In this document: positions 1 to 8,422 of the stretch, piece after piece
Position numbering within the stretch: position 1 is the first letter of the stretch
How the letters are laid out: each line of letters opens with the position of its first letter
Assembly (NCBI RefSeq): GCF_030811685.1
Contig: NZ_JAUSRF010000001.1
Span: 1 to 64,000 of the forward strand
Direction of reading: 5' to 3'
From: Neorhizobium huautlense
GTDB lineage: Bacteria > Pseudomonadota > Alphaproteobacteria > Rhizobiales > Rhizobiaceae
DNA: 64,000 nt
Program-made: the position numbers and the translations under genes
The notes under the pieces: model-generated
What the model saw: the letters and a program-made list of their open reading frames with translations, nothing else
What the model was told of the DNA's origin: nothing
The model's database searches: none

Positions 1-331
1 GGCCCTATCAGCATTCCGCCAATTCTCTAAAGATTTTTGAGACAAGAACTTCGTCGCCAGCAGCGCCGCCGCCCTCGTCAGTGACCGGGTTATAGGCCGA
101 GCCACTTCTCCAAGTCAACGGCCAATTTCGCAAATCTGTCACTTTTCTCAAGGGAAAACCCGGCCCCCCTTGTCCACCAAGGGTTTTCGCCCAGAACTTT
201 TGCGAAAGAAGCCATTTGCCAGACAAAACAACATGTCACTTAACGCGAAACCGGGGCGCAAACGCACGCCCCGGCAGCAGAGATGGCCGGATAACGATAT
301 CATTGGCCTCCGACGCCACCTGTTGTGATGG
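1..331. other. Left-flank stretch without a supported gene
   Basis: I see no convincing gene here. A 72-codon open frame on the minus strand (8..226) has no Shine-Dalgarno sequence before its ATG and no recognisable motif, so I do not call it. The main visible element is a GC-rich hairpin at 251-274 that could end the minus-strand operon to its right. Confidence 0.5.
251..274 (-). terminator. Probable terminator of the arabinoside ABC operon
   Basis: An 8-bp perfect stem (CCGGGGCG / CGCCCCGG) with an 8-nt loop lies about 60 bp past the stop of the last permease gene. On the minus strand it is followed by only a short T-containing stretch (TTTCGCGTT), so termination efficiency is uncertain. 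Confidence 0.45.
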
Positions 332-1162
332 CTAACCTTTGACGCCGGACGAGATCATCACGGCCTCGGTCACCTTCTTCTGGAAAATGAGATAGGCGAT
401 GGCGACCGGCATGGCGCCAAGAAGCGCGACCGACATCAGCCGTGCATAAAACACCCCGAACGCATCATTGACCTGGGTGATGCCCACCGGAATGGTCATC
501 TTGTTTTCCGTGGTCACGGCGAGGAAGGGCCAGAGGAACTGGTTCCAGGCCATGATGAAGGTGATGATCGCAAGCGCAGTCGTGATGCCCCAGTTGAGCG
601 GCAGGTAGACCTTGAACAGAAGCGTATAATCGCCGCCACCATCGAGCACGACGGCTTCCCGCATTTCCTTCGGCACGGCATCGAAGAACTGCTTGTAGAC
701 GATGATGACGACCGGCACGATCAACTGCGGCAGGATGATGCCCGCCCATGTGTTGATCAGCCCCATATCGTTCATCAGGATGAACTGCGTGACGACAAGC
801 GCCTGCGACGGCACCATGAAACTGGCGAGCACGACGCCATAAAGAATGCGCCGGCCCGGAAAGCGCATCTGCGAGATCGCATAGGCACACATCATGCCCG
901 AGACGATGACCGTGAAGGTGATGATGACGGCCGTGCCGATGGAATTGATGTACCAGCTGACGAGATTGGTGTTCCAGAGAATGTCGATATAGGCGGCCGG
1001 ATTGAACTCGTCGGGAATGACCCCGGCCTCGTTGGAGACGACACGGTCTTCCGAGCGCATCGAGGTAATGAAAGCCCAGTAGAGCGGAAAGATCCACAAG
1101 GCGGCAGCAGCGAAGGTGCCGACCGTCAGCACGCCGTTTTCGAATTTGCGCAGCGATGTCAT
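332..1162 (-). CDS. Sugar ABC transporter permease, MalG/AraQ type
   Basis: This is the second inner-membrane permease of a carbohydrate-uptake (CUT1) ABC transporter; it forms the channel with the partner permease just upstream. The 276-aa product has about six hydrophobic segments and an EAA-type cytoplasmic loop (EAVVLDGGGDYTLLFKVYLP) that contacts the ATPase, followed by the usual NQFLWPF stretch. The start is the ATG at 1162, which overlaps the TGA of the upstream permease (ATGA). Longer in-frame extensions read out-of-frame sequence of that gene. It is the last gene of the operon. Substrate is inferred from the GH51 neighbour: arabinose-containing oligosaccharides. Confidence 0.93.
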   Translation of the reverse strand: MTSLRKFENGVLTVGTFAAAALWIFPLYWAFITSMRSEDRVVSNEAGVIPDEFNPAAYIDILWNTNLVSWYINSIGTAVIITFTVIVSGMMCAYAISQMRFPGRRILYGVVLASFMVPSQALVVTQFILMNDMGLINTWAGIILPQLIVPVVIIVYKQFFDAVPKEMREAVVLDGGGDYTLLFKVYLPLNWGITTALAIITFIMAWNQFLWPFLAVTTENKMTIPVGITQVNDAFGVFYARLMSVALLGAMPVAIAYLIFQKKVTEAVMISSGVKG

Positions 1163-2043
1163 CGACGGCCTCCGGCGCGAAGAAGTTGATATTGCAGCAC
1201 GGAGAAGACCGCGATGACGATGAACAGCACCAGCGCGATGGCCGAGGCATAACCGCCGTGATTGAGCTGAAAGGCCTCGCGATAGACCATCAGCAGCATG
1301 ACATAGGACGAATTGAACGGCCCGCCCTTGGTGAGCAGATAGATCTGGTCGAAAATCTTCAGTTGCAGGATCATCTGCAATGTCAGCACCAGCGCCGTGA
1401 CCGGCCACAGAAGCGGCCATGTGACCCGGCGGAACAGTTGCGTGCGCGTGGCGCCATCGAGCTGCGCTGCCTCGTAATAATCCTTTGGAATATTGCGCAG
1501 GCCCGCAATGAACAGCAGGACGTTAAAACCGTTGGTCCACCAGATGGTGACAAGCGCCACCGTCGGCATGACCCAATAGGGGTTCTTGAACACCGCGACG
1601 GATTTGCCGAAAAAGAATGCGATGACCGGCTGAAGCACGCCGAACTGGAAATCCAGCATCCAGGTCCAGATCTGTGTGACGACCGATACCGGCAGGATGT
1701 AAGGCAGGAAAAAGATGGCGAGCGCCAGCGCCTGCAGGGAGCCTCGCAGCCGGTTGATCATCAACGCGACGCAGAGCGCGATTGCCGTCGTCGGGATGAC
1801 CGTCAACAGCACGAAATAGCCGTTGTTCTTCAGCGACGTCAGAAACAGCTTGTCCGACAGGAGACGTGTGAAATTGTCGAAACCGACCCACTCACCCTCG
1901 CCGATCAGCGGGCTGTCGGTAAAGCTCAGTTCAACCAGCCGGATGGCCGGATACAAAAAGACCAGCGCAAAAGTCAGCACGAAGGGGGCCACAAGTGAAG
2001 CGGCCACCGCCATTTCCCTGCGCCGATTTGTCAGCATTGCCAC
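1159..2043 (-). CDS. Sugar ABC transporter permease, MalF/AraP type
   Basis: First permease of the same CUT1 transporter, about 294 aa with six predicted membrane spans and an EAA loop (YEAAQLDGATRTQLFRRVTW). Three starts compete: ATG 2058 without a ribosome site, GTG 2043 with GGAGGG seven bases upstream, and ATG 2037 with the same site 13 bases away. I favour the GTG on spacing. The gene overlaps the next permease by four bases, so translation is probably coupled. A perfect hairpin separates it from the binding-protein gene upstream, which probably lowers permease expression relative to the binding protein. Confidence 0.92.
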   Translation of the reverse strand: MAMLTNRRREMAVAASLVAPFVLTFALVFLYPAIRLVELSFTDSPLIGEGEWVGFDNFTRLLSDKLFLTSLKNNGYFVLLTVIPTTAIALCVALMINRLRGSLQALALAIFFLPYILPVSVVTQIWTWMLDFQFGVLQPVIAFFFGKSVAVFKNPYWVMPTVALVTIWWTNGFNVLLFIAGLRNIPKDYYEAAQLDGATRTQLFRRVTWPLLWPVTALVLTLQMILQLKIFDQIYLLTKGGPFNSSYVMLLMVYREAFQLNHGGYASAIALVLFIVIAVFSVLQYQLLRAGGRR

Positions 2044-2068
2044 GTCTTTACCCTCCATGCCCGGTAAC

Positions 2069-2093
2069 GTGGCCGCCAGACATTGGCGGCCAC
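2069..2093 (-). other. Perfect hairpin between binding-protein and permease genes
   Basis: GTGGCCGCCA, five loop bases, then TGGCGGCCAC: a perfect 10-bp stem in the short gap between the stop of the solute-binding-protein gene (2105) and the permease start. No T-run follows, so it looks like an mRNA-stabilising or attenuating structure rather than a full terminator. Confidence 0.6.
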
Positions 2094-2104
2094 GGCTGAC
2101 GGTG

Positions 2105-3373
2105 TCACTTCAACACGTTCTGAAGGTCGGATTTCATCTGCTCGGCGGCGGCCAGCGGCTCCGCATAACCGTGGATGGCGGGCGAGATGATGTTGATGGC
2201 GGCATCATAGATTGGCGAACCAACACCGGCGATGGATGAGCGCGGATCAAAGGACGCGGTCTCCGCCAGCGCCGCATAGGTGGCGTTCGGCTCCATCTTC
2301 TTGAACTCGGCGCTTTCTGCCACCGGCTTGAAGGCCGGGATATGGCCAGCATCCGCCCAGGCGATGGCGTTCTTTTCCATCCAGCCGATCACCGTCATCA
2401 CGGCCCTGCGCTTTTCCGGTGTCAGCTTGTTGTTGGCGGGAATGGCGAAGGCATGCGAATCCGCCCATGTGGTCTGCGTGCCCATCAGGTTCGGCACCTG
2501 CACCGCACCCCATTTGTAGCCGAGCGAGCCCTTCTTTTCGAGATCGACCATGGTCGGCACTTCCCAGACGCCATTCAGCGAAAAGGCAGATTTGCCGGAG
2601 GTGAACAACGCCACGGACGCTTCATATTCCGCCTGTTCCGGCTGCCATTCATTGGTCTGCCAGTTGGTCATCACCTCGATTGCCTTGGCGGCTTTCTGGA
2701 GATTGTCGCCGGCCAGAACCTCGTTGCCGGTGATCAACTCGCCACCCAACTGACGGAACAGGGTGTAGAACACGCGGTAGGTGGCACCATCATCGCCGGT
2801 GGCATAAGAAACCGGCGCTTCGGCGCCCTTTTCCTTGGCATAGGCGAGCGCTTCCTCGAAATCCTTGAGATTGTTGATGCCGGTCAGCTTGCCATTGGCA
2901 TCGAGGAATTTCGACCCCTCAAGGAACTTGGTATTATAATAGAGCACGATCGAATGGATATCGAACGGCACCGCCTGCAGCTTGCCGTCATCACCGCTGG
3001 CGGCTTCTACGGCTGCGGGGAAAAAGCTGTCCTTGGTCAGGCCGGCATCGGCCAGGTCCTTGTCGGTGATCTCGTCGAGCACGCCTTCCTTCAATCCCAG
3101 CGGCATGCGCGACAGATGGTAGGTCATCATGTCAGGCCCCTGCCCCACCGCGACAGCCGTGCGCACCTTGGTGTAGAATGGAACACCCCATTCCAGCGTC
3201 GTGCCGGTGATCTTGATATCCGGGTGTTCCGCGTTGAAGCGGGTGATCAGCGCTTTCATGCGCACGCCATCACCGCCGGAAAAGAAATCCCACCAGGTGA
3301 TATTTTCCGCAGCAAAAGCCGGCACGGACATAAGGGCGATCGCGGTTGCCGCGAGAAGTTTTCTGCACAACAT
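2105..3373 (-). CDS. Extracellular sugar-binding protein of CUT1 ABC transporter
   Basis: Periplasmic solute-binding protein (family 1, SBP_bac_1/COG1653) that delivers a sugar or oligosaccharide to the two permeases. The 422-aa product starts with a Sec signal peptide (cleavage likely after AFA, about residue 21). The mature N-terminus ENITWWDFFSGGDGVRM is typical of the family, as is the later GKSAFSLNGVWEVP stretch. GGAGG lies about nine bases before the ATG. It sits third in the operon, after the arabinofuranosidase and the ATPase. Arabino-oligosaccharide specificity is inferred from that context only; xylo- or galacto-oligosaccharides cannot be excluded. Confidence 0.93.
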   Translation of the reverse strand: MLCRKLLAATAIALMSVPAFAAENITWWDFFSGGDGVRMKALITRFNAEHPDIKITGTTLEWGVPFYTKVRTAVAVGQGPDMMTYHLSRMPLGLKEGVLDEITDKDLADAGLTKDSFFPAAVEAASGDDGKLQAVPFDIHSIVLYYNTKFLEGSKFLDANGKLTGINNLKDFEEALAYAKEKGAEAPVSYATGDDGATYRVFYTLFRQLGGELITGNEVLAGDNLQKAAKAIEVMTNWQTNEWQPEQAEYEASVALFTSGKSAFSLNGVWEVPTMVDLEKKGSLGYKWGAVQVPNLMGTQTTWADSHAFAIPANNKLTPEKRRAVMTVIGWMEKNAIAWADAGHIPAFKPVAESAEFKKMEPNATYAALAETASFDPRSSIAGVGSPIYDAAINIISPAIHGYAEPLAAAEQMKSDLQNVLK

Positions 3374-3458
3374 TCAAGTGTCCTCCATCACGAAGCCACC
3401 TCTCCCGAAGGTGGCGGGTTGAAATGTCTGCCATTTCCTTGAGTGCCGGTGCGATTTC

Positions 3459-4541
3459 CTATCGCAGCCTGCTGCCGTCTTCGGCGAAGAGCAGAACCTC
3501 CCCTGCATCCGCCGAAAGCGATATCTTTCTGCCATCGAAATTTTCGCGGCGGCCACGCAGCTCCACCACGATGTCCTTGCCCGTTGCCAGTCGCGCATGC
3601 AGGTAGGAAACGCCACCGAGATCCTCGGCCATGTCCACCACCGCTTCGAAACCACCTTCCGTCGGGGCCAGATGTTCGGGCCGGATGCCGACCTTGATCG
3701 CCATTCCCTCGGCAACGCTCGCATCCGATTTTGCCGACAGTTCCGTGCCGAGCCCATCCAGCGCAACCCGGATCAGACCGCCCTGCCGGGCGACCACGCG
3801 GGCGGGCAAAAAGTTCATGGCCGGCGAGCCGATAAAACCACCGACAAACTGGTTGTGCGGATCGTCATAAAGATCGAGCGGTTTTCCCGCCTGCTGCAAC
3901 ACGCCCTTCTTCAGAACGAAGATGCGGTCGGCCAGCGTCATCGCCTCCACCTGATCATGGGTGACATAGATCATCGTGGCGCCAATCTGTTTATGCAGCT
4001 TGGCGAGTTCCAGCCGCATCTGCACCCGCAACTCGGCGTCGAGATTGGAGAGCGGTTCATCGAACAGGAACACTTTTGGCTTGCGCACGATCGCGCGGCC
4101 GATGGCGACGCGTTGGCGTTGACCGCCCGAGAGTTCGGATGGCCGTTTCTGGAGTTGTTCCTCAAGATGCAGGATGCGCGCCGCTTCCTGCACCATGTCG
4201 TTGACTTTTGGCTTCGGCGTCTTTTTCAGGCGCAAAGAGAAGGCCATGTTCTCGAACACGGTGAGATGCGGATAAAGCGCGTAGGACTGGAACACCATCG
4301 CCACCTCGCGCTTTGCCGGCTCGACATCGGTGACATCGCGACCCTCGATCGAAATCGAGCCCGACGTCGTTTCCTCCAGCCCCGCGATCATGCGCAGGAG
4401 CGTCGACTTTCCGCAGCCCGAAGGCCCGACGAAGACGGCGAAATCCCCTGTCGGAATATCCAGGCTGACATCATGCACGACACCGAGTGCACCAAAACTC
4501 TTGCTGACATTGCGAAGCGTGATCCCCATGCCAGGCCTCAC
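3459..4541 (-). CDS. Sugar ABC transporter ATP-binding protein, MsmK/UgpC type
   Basis: The 360-aa ATPase energises the CUT1 transporter. It shows Walker A ([14 protein letters not shown], about residue 40), the signature LSGGQRQRVAIGRA, Walker B with catalytic Glu (FLFDEPLSNLD), the switch His (YVTHDQVEAMTLADR) and a C-terminal TOBE/OB regulatory region, as in MalK-family proteins. Its ATG overlaps the TGA of the upstream GH51 gene (ATGA); an in-frame ATG four codons later is an alternative start. The gene order hydrolase-ATPase-binding protein-permeases is unusual in that the ATPase precedes the binding protein; 85 bp containing a small hairpin separate the two. Confidence 0.94.
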   Translation of the reverse strand: MRPGMGITLRNVSKSFGALGVVHDVSLDIPTGDFAVFVGPSGCGKSTLLRMIAGLEETTSGSISIEGRDVTDVEPAKREVAMVFQSYALYPHLTVFENMAFSLRLKKTPKPKVNDMVQEAARILHLEEQLQKRPSELSGGQRQRVAIGRAIVRKPKVFLFDEPLSNLDAELRVQMRLELAKLHKQIGATMIYVTHDQVEAMTLADRIFVLKKGVLQQAGKPLDLYDDPHNQFVGGFIGSPAMNFLPARVVARQGGLIRVALDGLGTELSAKSDASVAEGMAIKVGIRPEHLAPTEGGFEAVVDMAEDLGGVSYLHARLATGKDIVVELRGRRENFDGRKISLSADAGEVLLFAEDGSRLR

Positions 4542-6049
4542 GAAACCTTCAGCCGGAAGACATGATAGGAAAGCGGAGCGATCGTGCCCTTGAGATTGCC
4601 ATCCTCCACGCCGACACCGCTGCCCGCCTTCGGCACGACATGATCCGGCTTGTCCGGACCGTTGGTGTCAGTCAGCTGGTATCCCTCCATGGCATGATGT
4701 TCATAGAGCGAGACATCGGCAAAACCGGTAAGGCTGACATCAAGCTCGGCCTTTTCCGTCAGGTGACGGTTGACCACGAACAGGGTCAGCAGGCCTTCAT
4801 CACGGTTCCGCACCGCCGCGACATCGAGATAGGAAACATCGTCGGCCACCTGGCAATCATAGGTCGGTGCATCGACGGCCACACGCAGCGCTTCGCCACG
4901 ACCAAAAATCGAGGCAAAACGATAGGGATGGTAGATGGTCTGGCGCCATGCCGGGCCGTTCTTTTCGGCGCGGATCGGCGCAATCACGTTGACCAGCTGC
5001 GCGATGCAGGCAATGCGAACACGGTCGGAGCGGCGGATGAACTCGTTGAGCAAGCCGGCGACAAAAAGCGCGTCTTCGAAATTGTAGGTTTCTTCCAGAA
5101 GAGCGGGCGCTTCAGGCCAGTCCCATGTGCGCCAGCGGTGGCTATCTTCCTCGCGGATATGGTACCAGACATTCCATTCGTCGAAGCAGATATGCACGTC
5201 GTTCTTGGCGCGTTTCTTCGATTTCACGTAATCGATCGTGCCGGCAATGGTCTGGATGTAACGGCCGGTTTCCTCGATCTTGCCAAAGTAATTCAGCGTG
5301 TCCTTGCTGGAATTGCCAAAATATTTGTGCAGCGAGATGTAATCGACATTTTCGTAGCATTCTTCGAGAACTTCACGTTCCCATTCCGGGTAGGTGGCCA
5401 TGCCATCATTGGAACTGCCGCAAACGATCGCCTCGATCGTGCTGTCAAAGCCCTTGAAGGCTTTTGCCGTCTCGTTGGCGAGGCGGCCATATTCGGTCGC
5501 CACCTTGTGGCCGATCTGCCAGGGCCCGTCCATTTCATTGCCAAGGCACCACATTTTCACGTCGTAACCGTCCTTGCGGCCATGCGAGCGGCGCAGGTCG
5601 CTCCATGTCGTATCGGAGGGGAAATTCACGTATTCGAGGAAATTGCGGGCATCTTCCAGTCCGCGCGAACCGAGATTGACCGCCAGCATCATCTCGATGC
5701 CGGCCATATCGGCCCAATCGGCAAATTCGTTGATGCCGATCTGGTTGGTCTCCTTGGAGCGCCACGCGAGATCGAGGCGAACAGGCCGCTGATCGCGTGG
5801 GCCGATCCCGTCTTCCCAGCGATAGGCGGAAACGAAATTGCCGCCCGGATAACGGATCGCCGGGATCTTCAGATCCTGCACGAATTTCAGGACGTCGGTA
5901 CGGAAACCATTGGCATCGGCATTGGGGTGACCGGGCTCATAAATGCCGCCATAAATGGCGCGCCCCATATGCTCGATGAAGGCCGAATACAGCCGTTGAT
6001 CAATATCGCTGATCTTGAAATCGCGGTGAACGGCGACACGTGCCTTCAT
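4538..6049 (-). CDS. abfA: GH51 alpha-L-arabinofuranosidase
   Basis: The 503-aa enzyme hydrolyses terminal alpha-L-arabinofuranosyl residues from arabino-oligosaccharides. It has no signal peptide, so it acts in the cytoplasm on imported oligosaccharides. GH51 hallmarks are clear: GGNFVSAYRWEDGIGP near residue 70, the acid/base Glu172 in GNEMDGPW and the nucleophile Glu291 in FDEWNVWY, which match the spacing of characterised GH51 enzymes. The C-terminal part has the expected beta-rich domain. The start at 6049 is chosen because GGAGGAG lies six bases upstream and the family N-terminus begins there; an in-frame extension to 6115 is probably untranslated. It is the first gene of the transport operon and is translationally coupled to the ATPase. 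Confidence 0.95.
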   Translation of the reverse strand: MKARVAVHRDFKISDIDQRLYSAFIEHMGRAIYGGIYEPGHPNADANGFRTDVLKFVQDLKIPAIRYPGGNFVSAYRWEDGIGPRDQRPVRLDLAWRSKETNQIGINEFADWADMAGIEMMLAVNLGSRGLEDARNFLEYVNFPSDTTWSDLRRSHGRKDGYDVKMWCLGNEMDGPWQIGHKVATEYGRLANETAKAFKGFDSTIEAIVCGSSNDGMATYPEWEREVLEECYENVDYISLHKYFGNSSKDTLNYFGKIEETGRYIQTIAGTIDYVKSKKRAKNDVHICFDEWNVWYHIREEDSHRWRTWDWPEAPALLEETYNFEDALFVAGLLNEFIRRSDRVRIACIAQLVNVIAPIRAEKNGPAWRQTIYHPYRFASIFGRGEALRVAVDAPTYDCQVADDVSYLDVAAVRNRDEGLLTLFVVNRHLTEKAELDVSLTGFADVSLYEHHAMEGYQLTDTNGPDKPDHVVPKAGSGVGVEDGNLKGTIAPLSYHVFRLKVS

Positions 6050-6070
6050 TGAGCTCTCCTCCAAAAGTCC

Positions 6071-6103
6071 ATCGAAAAATCGATATACATCGTATTTTTT
6101 GAT
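6071..6103 (-). promoter_or_regulatory. Candidate operator of the ArsR-like regulator (GH51 operon)
   Basis: ATCGTATTTTTTGAT at 6089-6103 lies 40 bp upstream of the arabinofuranosidase start. It matches, at 14 of 15 positions, a motif at 7156-7170 in front of the regulator gene. A related sequence on the opposite strand (ATCGATTTTTCGAT, 6071-6084) sits next to it. Assignment to this regulator is inference from position and repetition. Confidence 0.5.
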
Positions 6104-6189
6104 AGACTTTCTCAATCAGGAGCGAGCGTCAATGGGGAGAATGCGCTGCACCGCACAAACATAGGGCGCAGAAGCCTGCTTTGGACAAC

Positions 6190-7119
6190 CTAACTCTTTG
6201 TCATCAAACGAAGAATTATGTCCTGATCATAGTTGCCGAAACCGCGTCCAAAAATGTTGATGCCGCCCGGATGCTTGCCATCCGCCTTGACTTCAACGCG
6301 CAGGCGGACGGATCGGTGGCCGTCGAGATCGAGATCGACGGCTGTCACATCCGATATGCGGTGGCCGTCCACGAAGGTGCCGCCGGGACCGACCGACCAT
6401 GTTTTCAGTGGCCCGTATTGCGAACCCTTGAGCTTCCACCACGCCGGTGTATAGGCGCCGCGGCGATCACCGAAATCCCCCGGCGAGGTCCATATGCCGA
6501 GTTCAGTGCCATTGATGGAGACCACGATATCCGACGGCCAGTTGGCCAGCGTGCCCGGCACTTCGGAACTAACTTCCATGGAAACTTCAATGGTTTCAAT
6601 ACTATCGCCACGAAGCTTGGCATTGTTGGGAAACTGGTATTCGACGAAACCACTGGTGAACCACAGGAGGCTGGTCTTCATCCGCTCCGGATCCATGAAT
6701 GTCTCCGGCACGTCGAGAAGACCGATAATTCCCTCGTTCGAGCAGATACCGCAGGGGCCTGTCACCGCATTGTTGGTGTAGAGTCCCAGCGGCATCGAGA
6801 CCTCGATGACGTTGGCCGACAGTGTTCTCTCATTGGAATGAAAACTGACGATGAGTTCATCGTAAATGGCGAAACAGATCTTTTGATTGCCCTTGCGCGC
6901 CTTCTGCAATTCAGTGCGCACCAACCCGGCTTTTTCCAGAACCTGAAGATGGGTAGACACCGAGGATTGCGGAAAACCGGACACCTGGGCCAGATCATTA
7001 ATGTTGATACCGGGTTTTTTCGCCAGTTCTTTCAATAGCTTGATACGCGCAAGCGAAGAGACGCCCTTGATCGCGGCCAGATCCTTTTCCGGATCGATAA
7101 CGAGAAAATTTCGGTTCAT
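6190..7119 (-). CDS. ArsR-like HTH regulator with a large uncharacterised C-terminal domain
   Basis: The 309-aa protein begins with a winged-helix domain (about residues 10-90). LLKELAKKPGININDLAQVSG precedes the recognition helix region FPQSSVSTHLQVLEKAGLV, typical of ArsR/HTH_20 regulators. The remaining ~210 residues are a beta-rich domain I cannot assign. It has a CGICSNEG Cys pair, repeated aromatic/Gly motifs (GAYTPAWWKLKG) and a Gly-rich C-terminus, suggesting a ligand-binding jelly-roll-like fold (inference). It is far longer than metal-sensing ArsR proteins and lacks their Cys/His sensor motif. Position upstream of and codirectional with the GH51 operon, plus a shared promoter motif, suggests it controls arabinoside uptake and itself. 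Confidence 0.85.
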   Translation of the reverse strand: MNRNFLVIDPEKDLAAIKGVSSLARIKLLKELAKKPGININDLAQVSGFPQSSVSTHLQVLEKAGLVRTELQKARKGNQKICFAIYDELIVSFHSNERTLSANVIEVSMPLGLYTNNAVTGPCGICSNEGIIGLLDVPETFMDPERMKTSLLWFTSGFVEYQFPNNAKLRGDSIETIEVSMEVSSEVPGTLANWPSDIVVSINGTELGIWTSPGDFGDRRGAYTPAWWKLKGSQYGPLKTWSVGPGGTFVDGHRISDVTAVDLDLDGHRSVRLRVEVKADGKHPGGINIFGRGFGNYDQDIILRLMTKS

Positions 7120-7155
7120 GGGCGCGACCTGAATGATAGGAAATCAGCCGTTTAT

Positions 7156-7170
7156 ATCGTTTTTTTTGAT
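7156..7170 (-). promoter_or_regulatory. Candidate autoregulatory operator of the ArsR-like regulator
   Basis: ATCGTTTTTTTTGAT, 37 bp upstream of the regulator start, matches the GH51-operon site at 14 of 15 positions and at a similar distance from its gene. The surrounding AT-rich stretch (7150-7190) is a plausible promoter. Confidence 0.5.
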
Positions 7171-7477
7171 TTATATATAGAATATCGTGTCGTTTCGGAA
7201 GAGTGCCGTTCGTCTGATTGTTAGGGCTGCGTCAGCTGGCTGTTGGGCACAGGCCGCAACGACAGAGCTGAGGAATGACTGTGCCCGGCCACCCGCGCAA
7301 GCTGGTCTTAAAAATCGCCGGCATGAAAGACAAAAGCAGTCGGGGTGGCGAAGAGAGGATGCGCGACGCAATTCAAATCGTGGCAGACCTGCAAGGCGTG
7401 CTCCTGCCCTTCAAGCCGGCCAAGACGCCTTGGGTTGGGTTATCCCATGCGAAAAAGGGGGGACTGTTCCGTGCTGA

Positions 7478-7768
7478 CGGACAGACCGGGTCTCGTTTAT
7501 CAGCACCACGATCTTGTTCACTCGATGAGGCGACGTGCAACAGCCGTGACAATACAGTGGCCGAGAGCTTCTTCAATCTTCTGAAGCGAGAGAGGATAGG
7601 TCACAGGCCTACCGTTCACGCGACGAAACGCGCCAGCATGTGTTCGACAACATCGAGATGTTTTACAACTCGAAACGCACGCACGTCAGAGACGGAATGC
7701 TGTCGCCCTTCGAGTTCGAGAAGCAGCAGAAAATCCAACCAGAGGGTGTCTACCAAAATCGCAGATAG
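7478..7768 (+). pseudogene. IS3-family transposase (OrfB) remnant
   Basis: Reading across frames recovers the C-terminal third of an IS3-type DDE transposase. HHDLVHSMRRR is in one frame; SRDNTVAESFFNLLKRERI, containing the catalytic-Glu helix, is in a second; and HVFDNIEMFYNSKRTH through LSPFEFEKQQ to a TAG at 7766 is in a third. At least two frameshifts (near 7540 and 7600) interrupt it and the upstream two thirds are missing. No intact ends or inverted repeats could be identified, so it is a dead fragment. Confidence 0.8.
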
Positions 7769-7867
7769 TTACGATGAACGTCTTCTGGGCGTCCGAAAAC
7801 TGCGACGCTTTCATTGTTCCACACCTTTCCCAGCCAAGGAAACCAGCGTTTCAATTCAACAGGAAAA

Positions 7868-8094
7868 GGCTCGGGCAGAGGCGATGATCGCCGCATCGGC
7901 AGGTGCCCCCCTGTCTTCACCCGAACCACGTTACCCTTGCGCTGGCGGGTGACTGAATCAAAAAACAGCCCGGCCAGACGATGGGTGATCAGGGCATCTC
8001 GGAAGCGCACGAACGTCGTCCGTTCCGGCGTCGGCTCTGATGGAAAAGCCACAGAGGCGCCGAAAGGAGGCACGGTCATCCAGCGCTTCAGCAA
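7868..8094 (-). pseudogene. IS5-family transposase remnant
   Basis: The minus strand encodes PTPERTTFVRFRDALITHRL, then LAGLFFDSVTRQ and VVRVKTG. After a frameshift it reads APADAAIIASARA. This is the typical N-terminal middle of IS5-type transposases (RFR...LF..V..QL...VKTGTLVDATIIAS). The reading breaks at a stop just after, and the catalytic C-terminal half is absent. It lies about 100 bp from the IS3 remnant in the opposite orientation. Confidence 0.72.
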
Positions 8095-8422
8095 GTTTCA
8101 CATCGGACAGATCATGCCAGATCGATAATATGCACGCGTATATCCATCGTCAGAGAGACGCAAAACACATCTGCCGAACCGGACACACATGGGCAATTGG
8201 CATCCCCCTCGCGGCAGCTTCACATTAAAAACACCCATCACGATCTACCCGGCCTTTGCCGAAAAAGCCGGCTGAGGCTCCACAGCCAGCCTCCCGAGAT
8301 CGCGGACGGTCCCAGGAAATCAAGCCAAATGCCTTGAGATGAGGGCCGCGCTGCAAGCCGCCCCCATCTCAAACTTCTTCTTGCCGACTATCGTAACCGC
8401 CTTCAGCTAGCGACTGGCGGGG
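8095..8422. other. Intergenic stretch downstream of the autotransporter gene
   Basis: I see no gene, RNA or clear terminator in this ~330 bp. It is transitional sequence between the insertion-sequence remnants and the 3' end of the giant autotransporter gene. Confidence 0.5.

Noticed and set aside
8..226. Open frame of 72 codons on the minus strand
   Set aside because: No ribosome site before its ATG, no recognisable motif; treated as non-coding flank.
7187..7477. Short plus-strand open frames left of the IS3 remnant
   Set aside because: No motif, no ribosome site, and the region is broken sequence adjoining transposase fragments.
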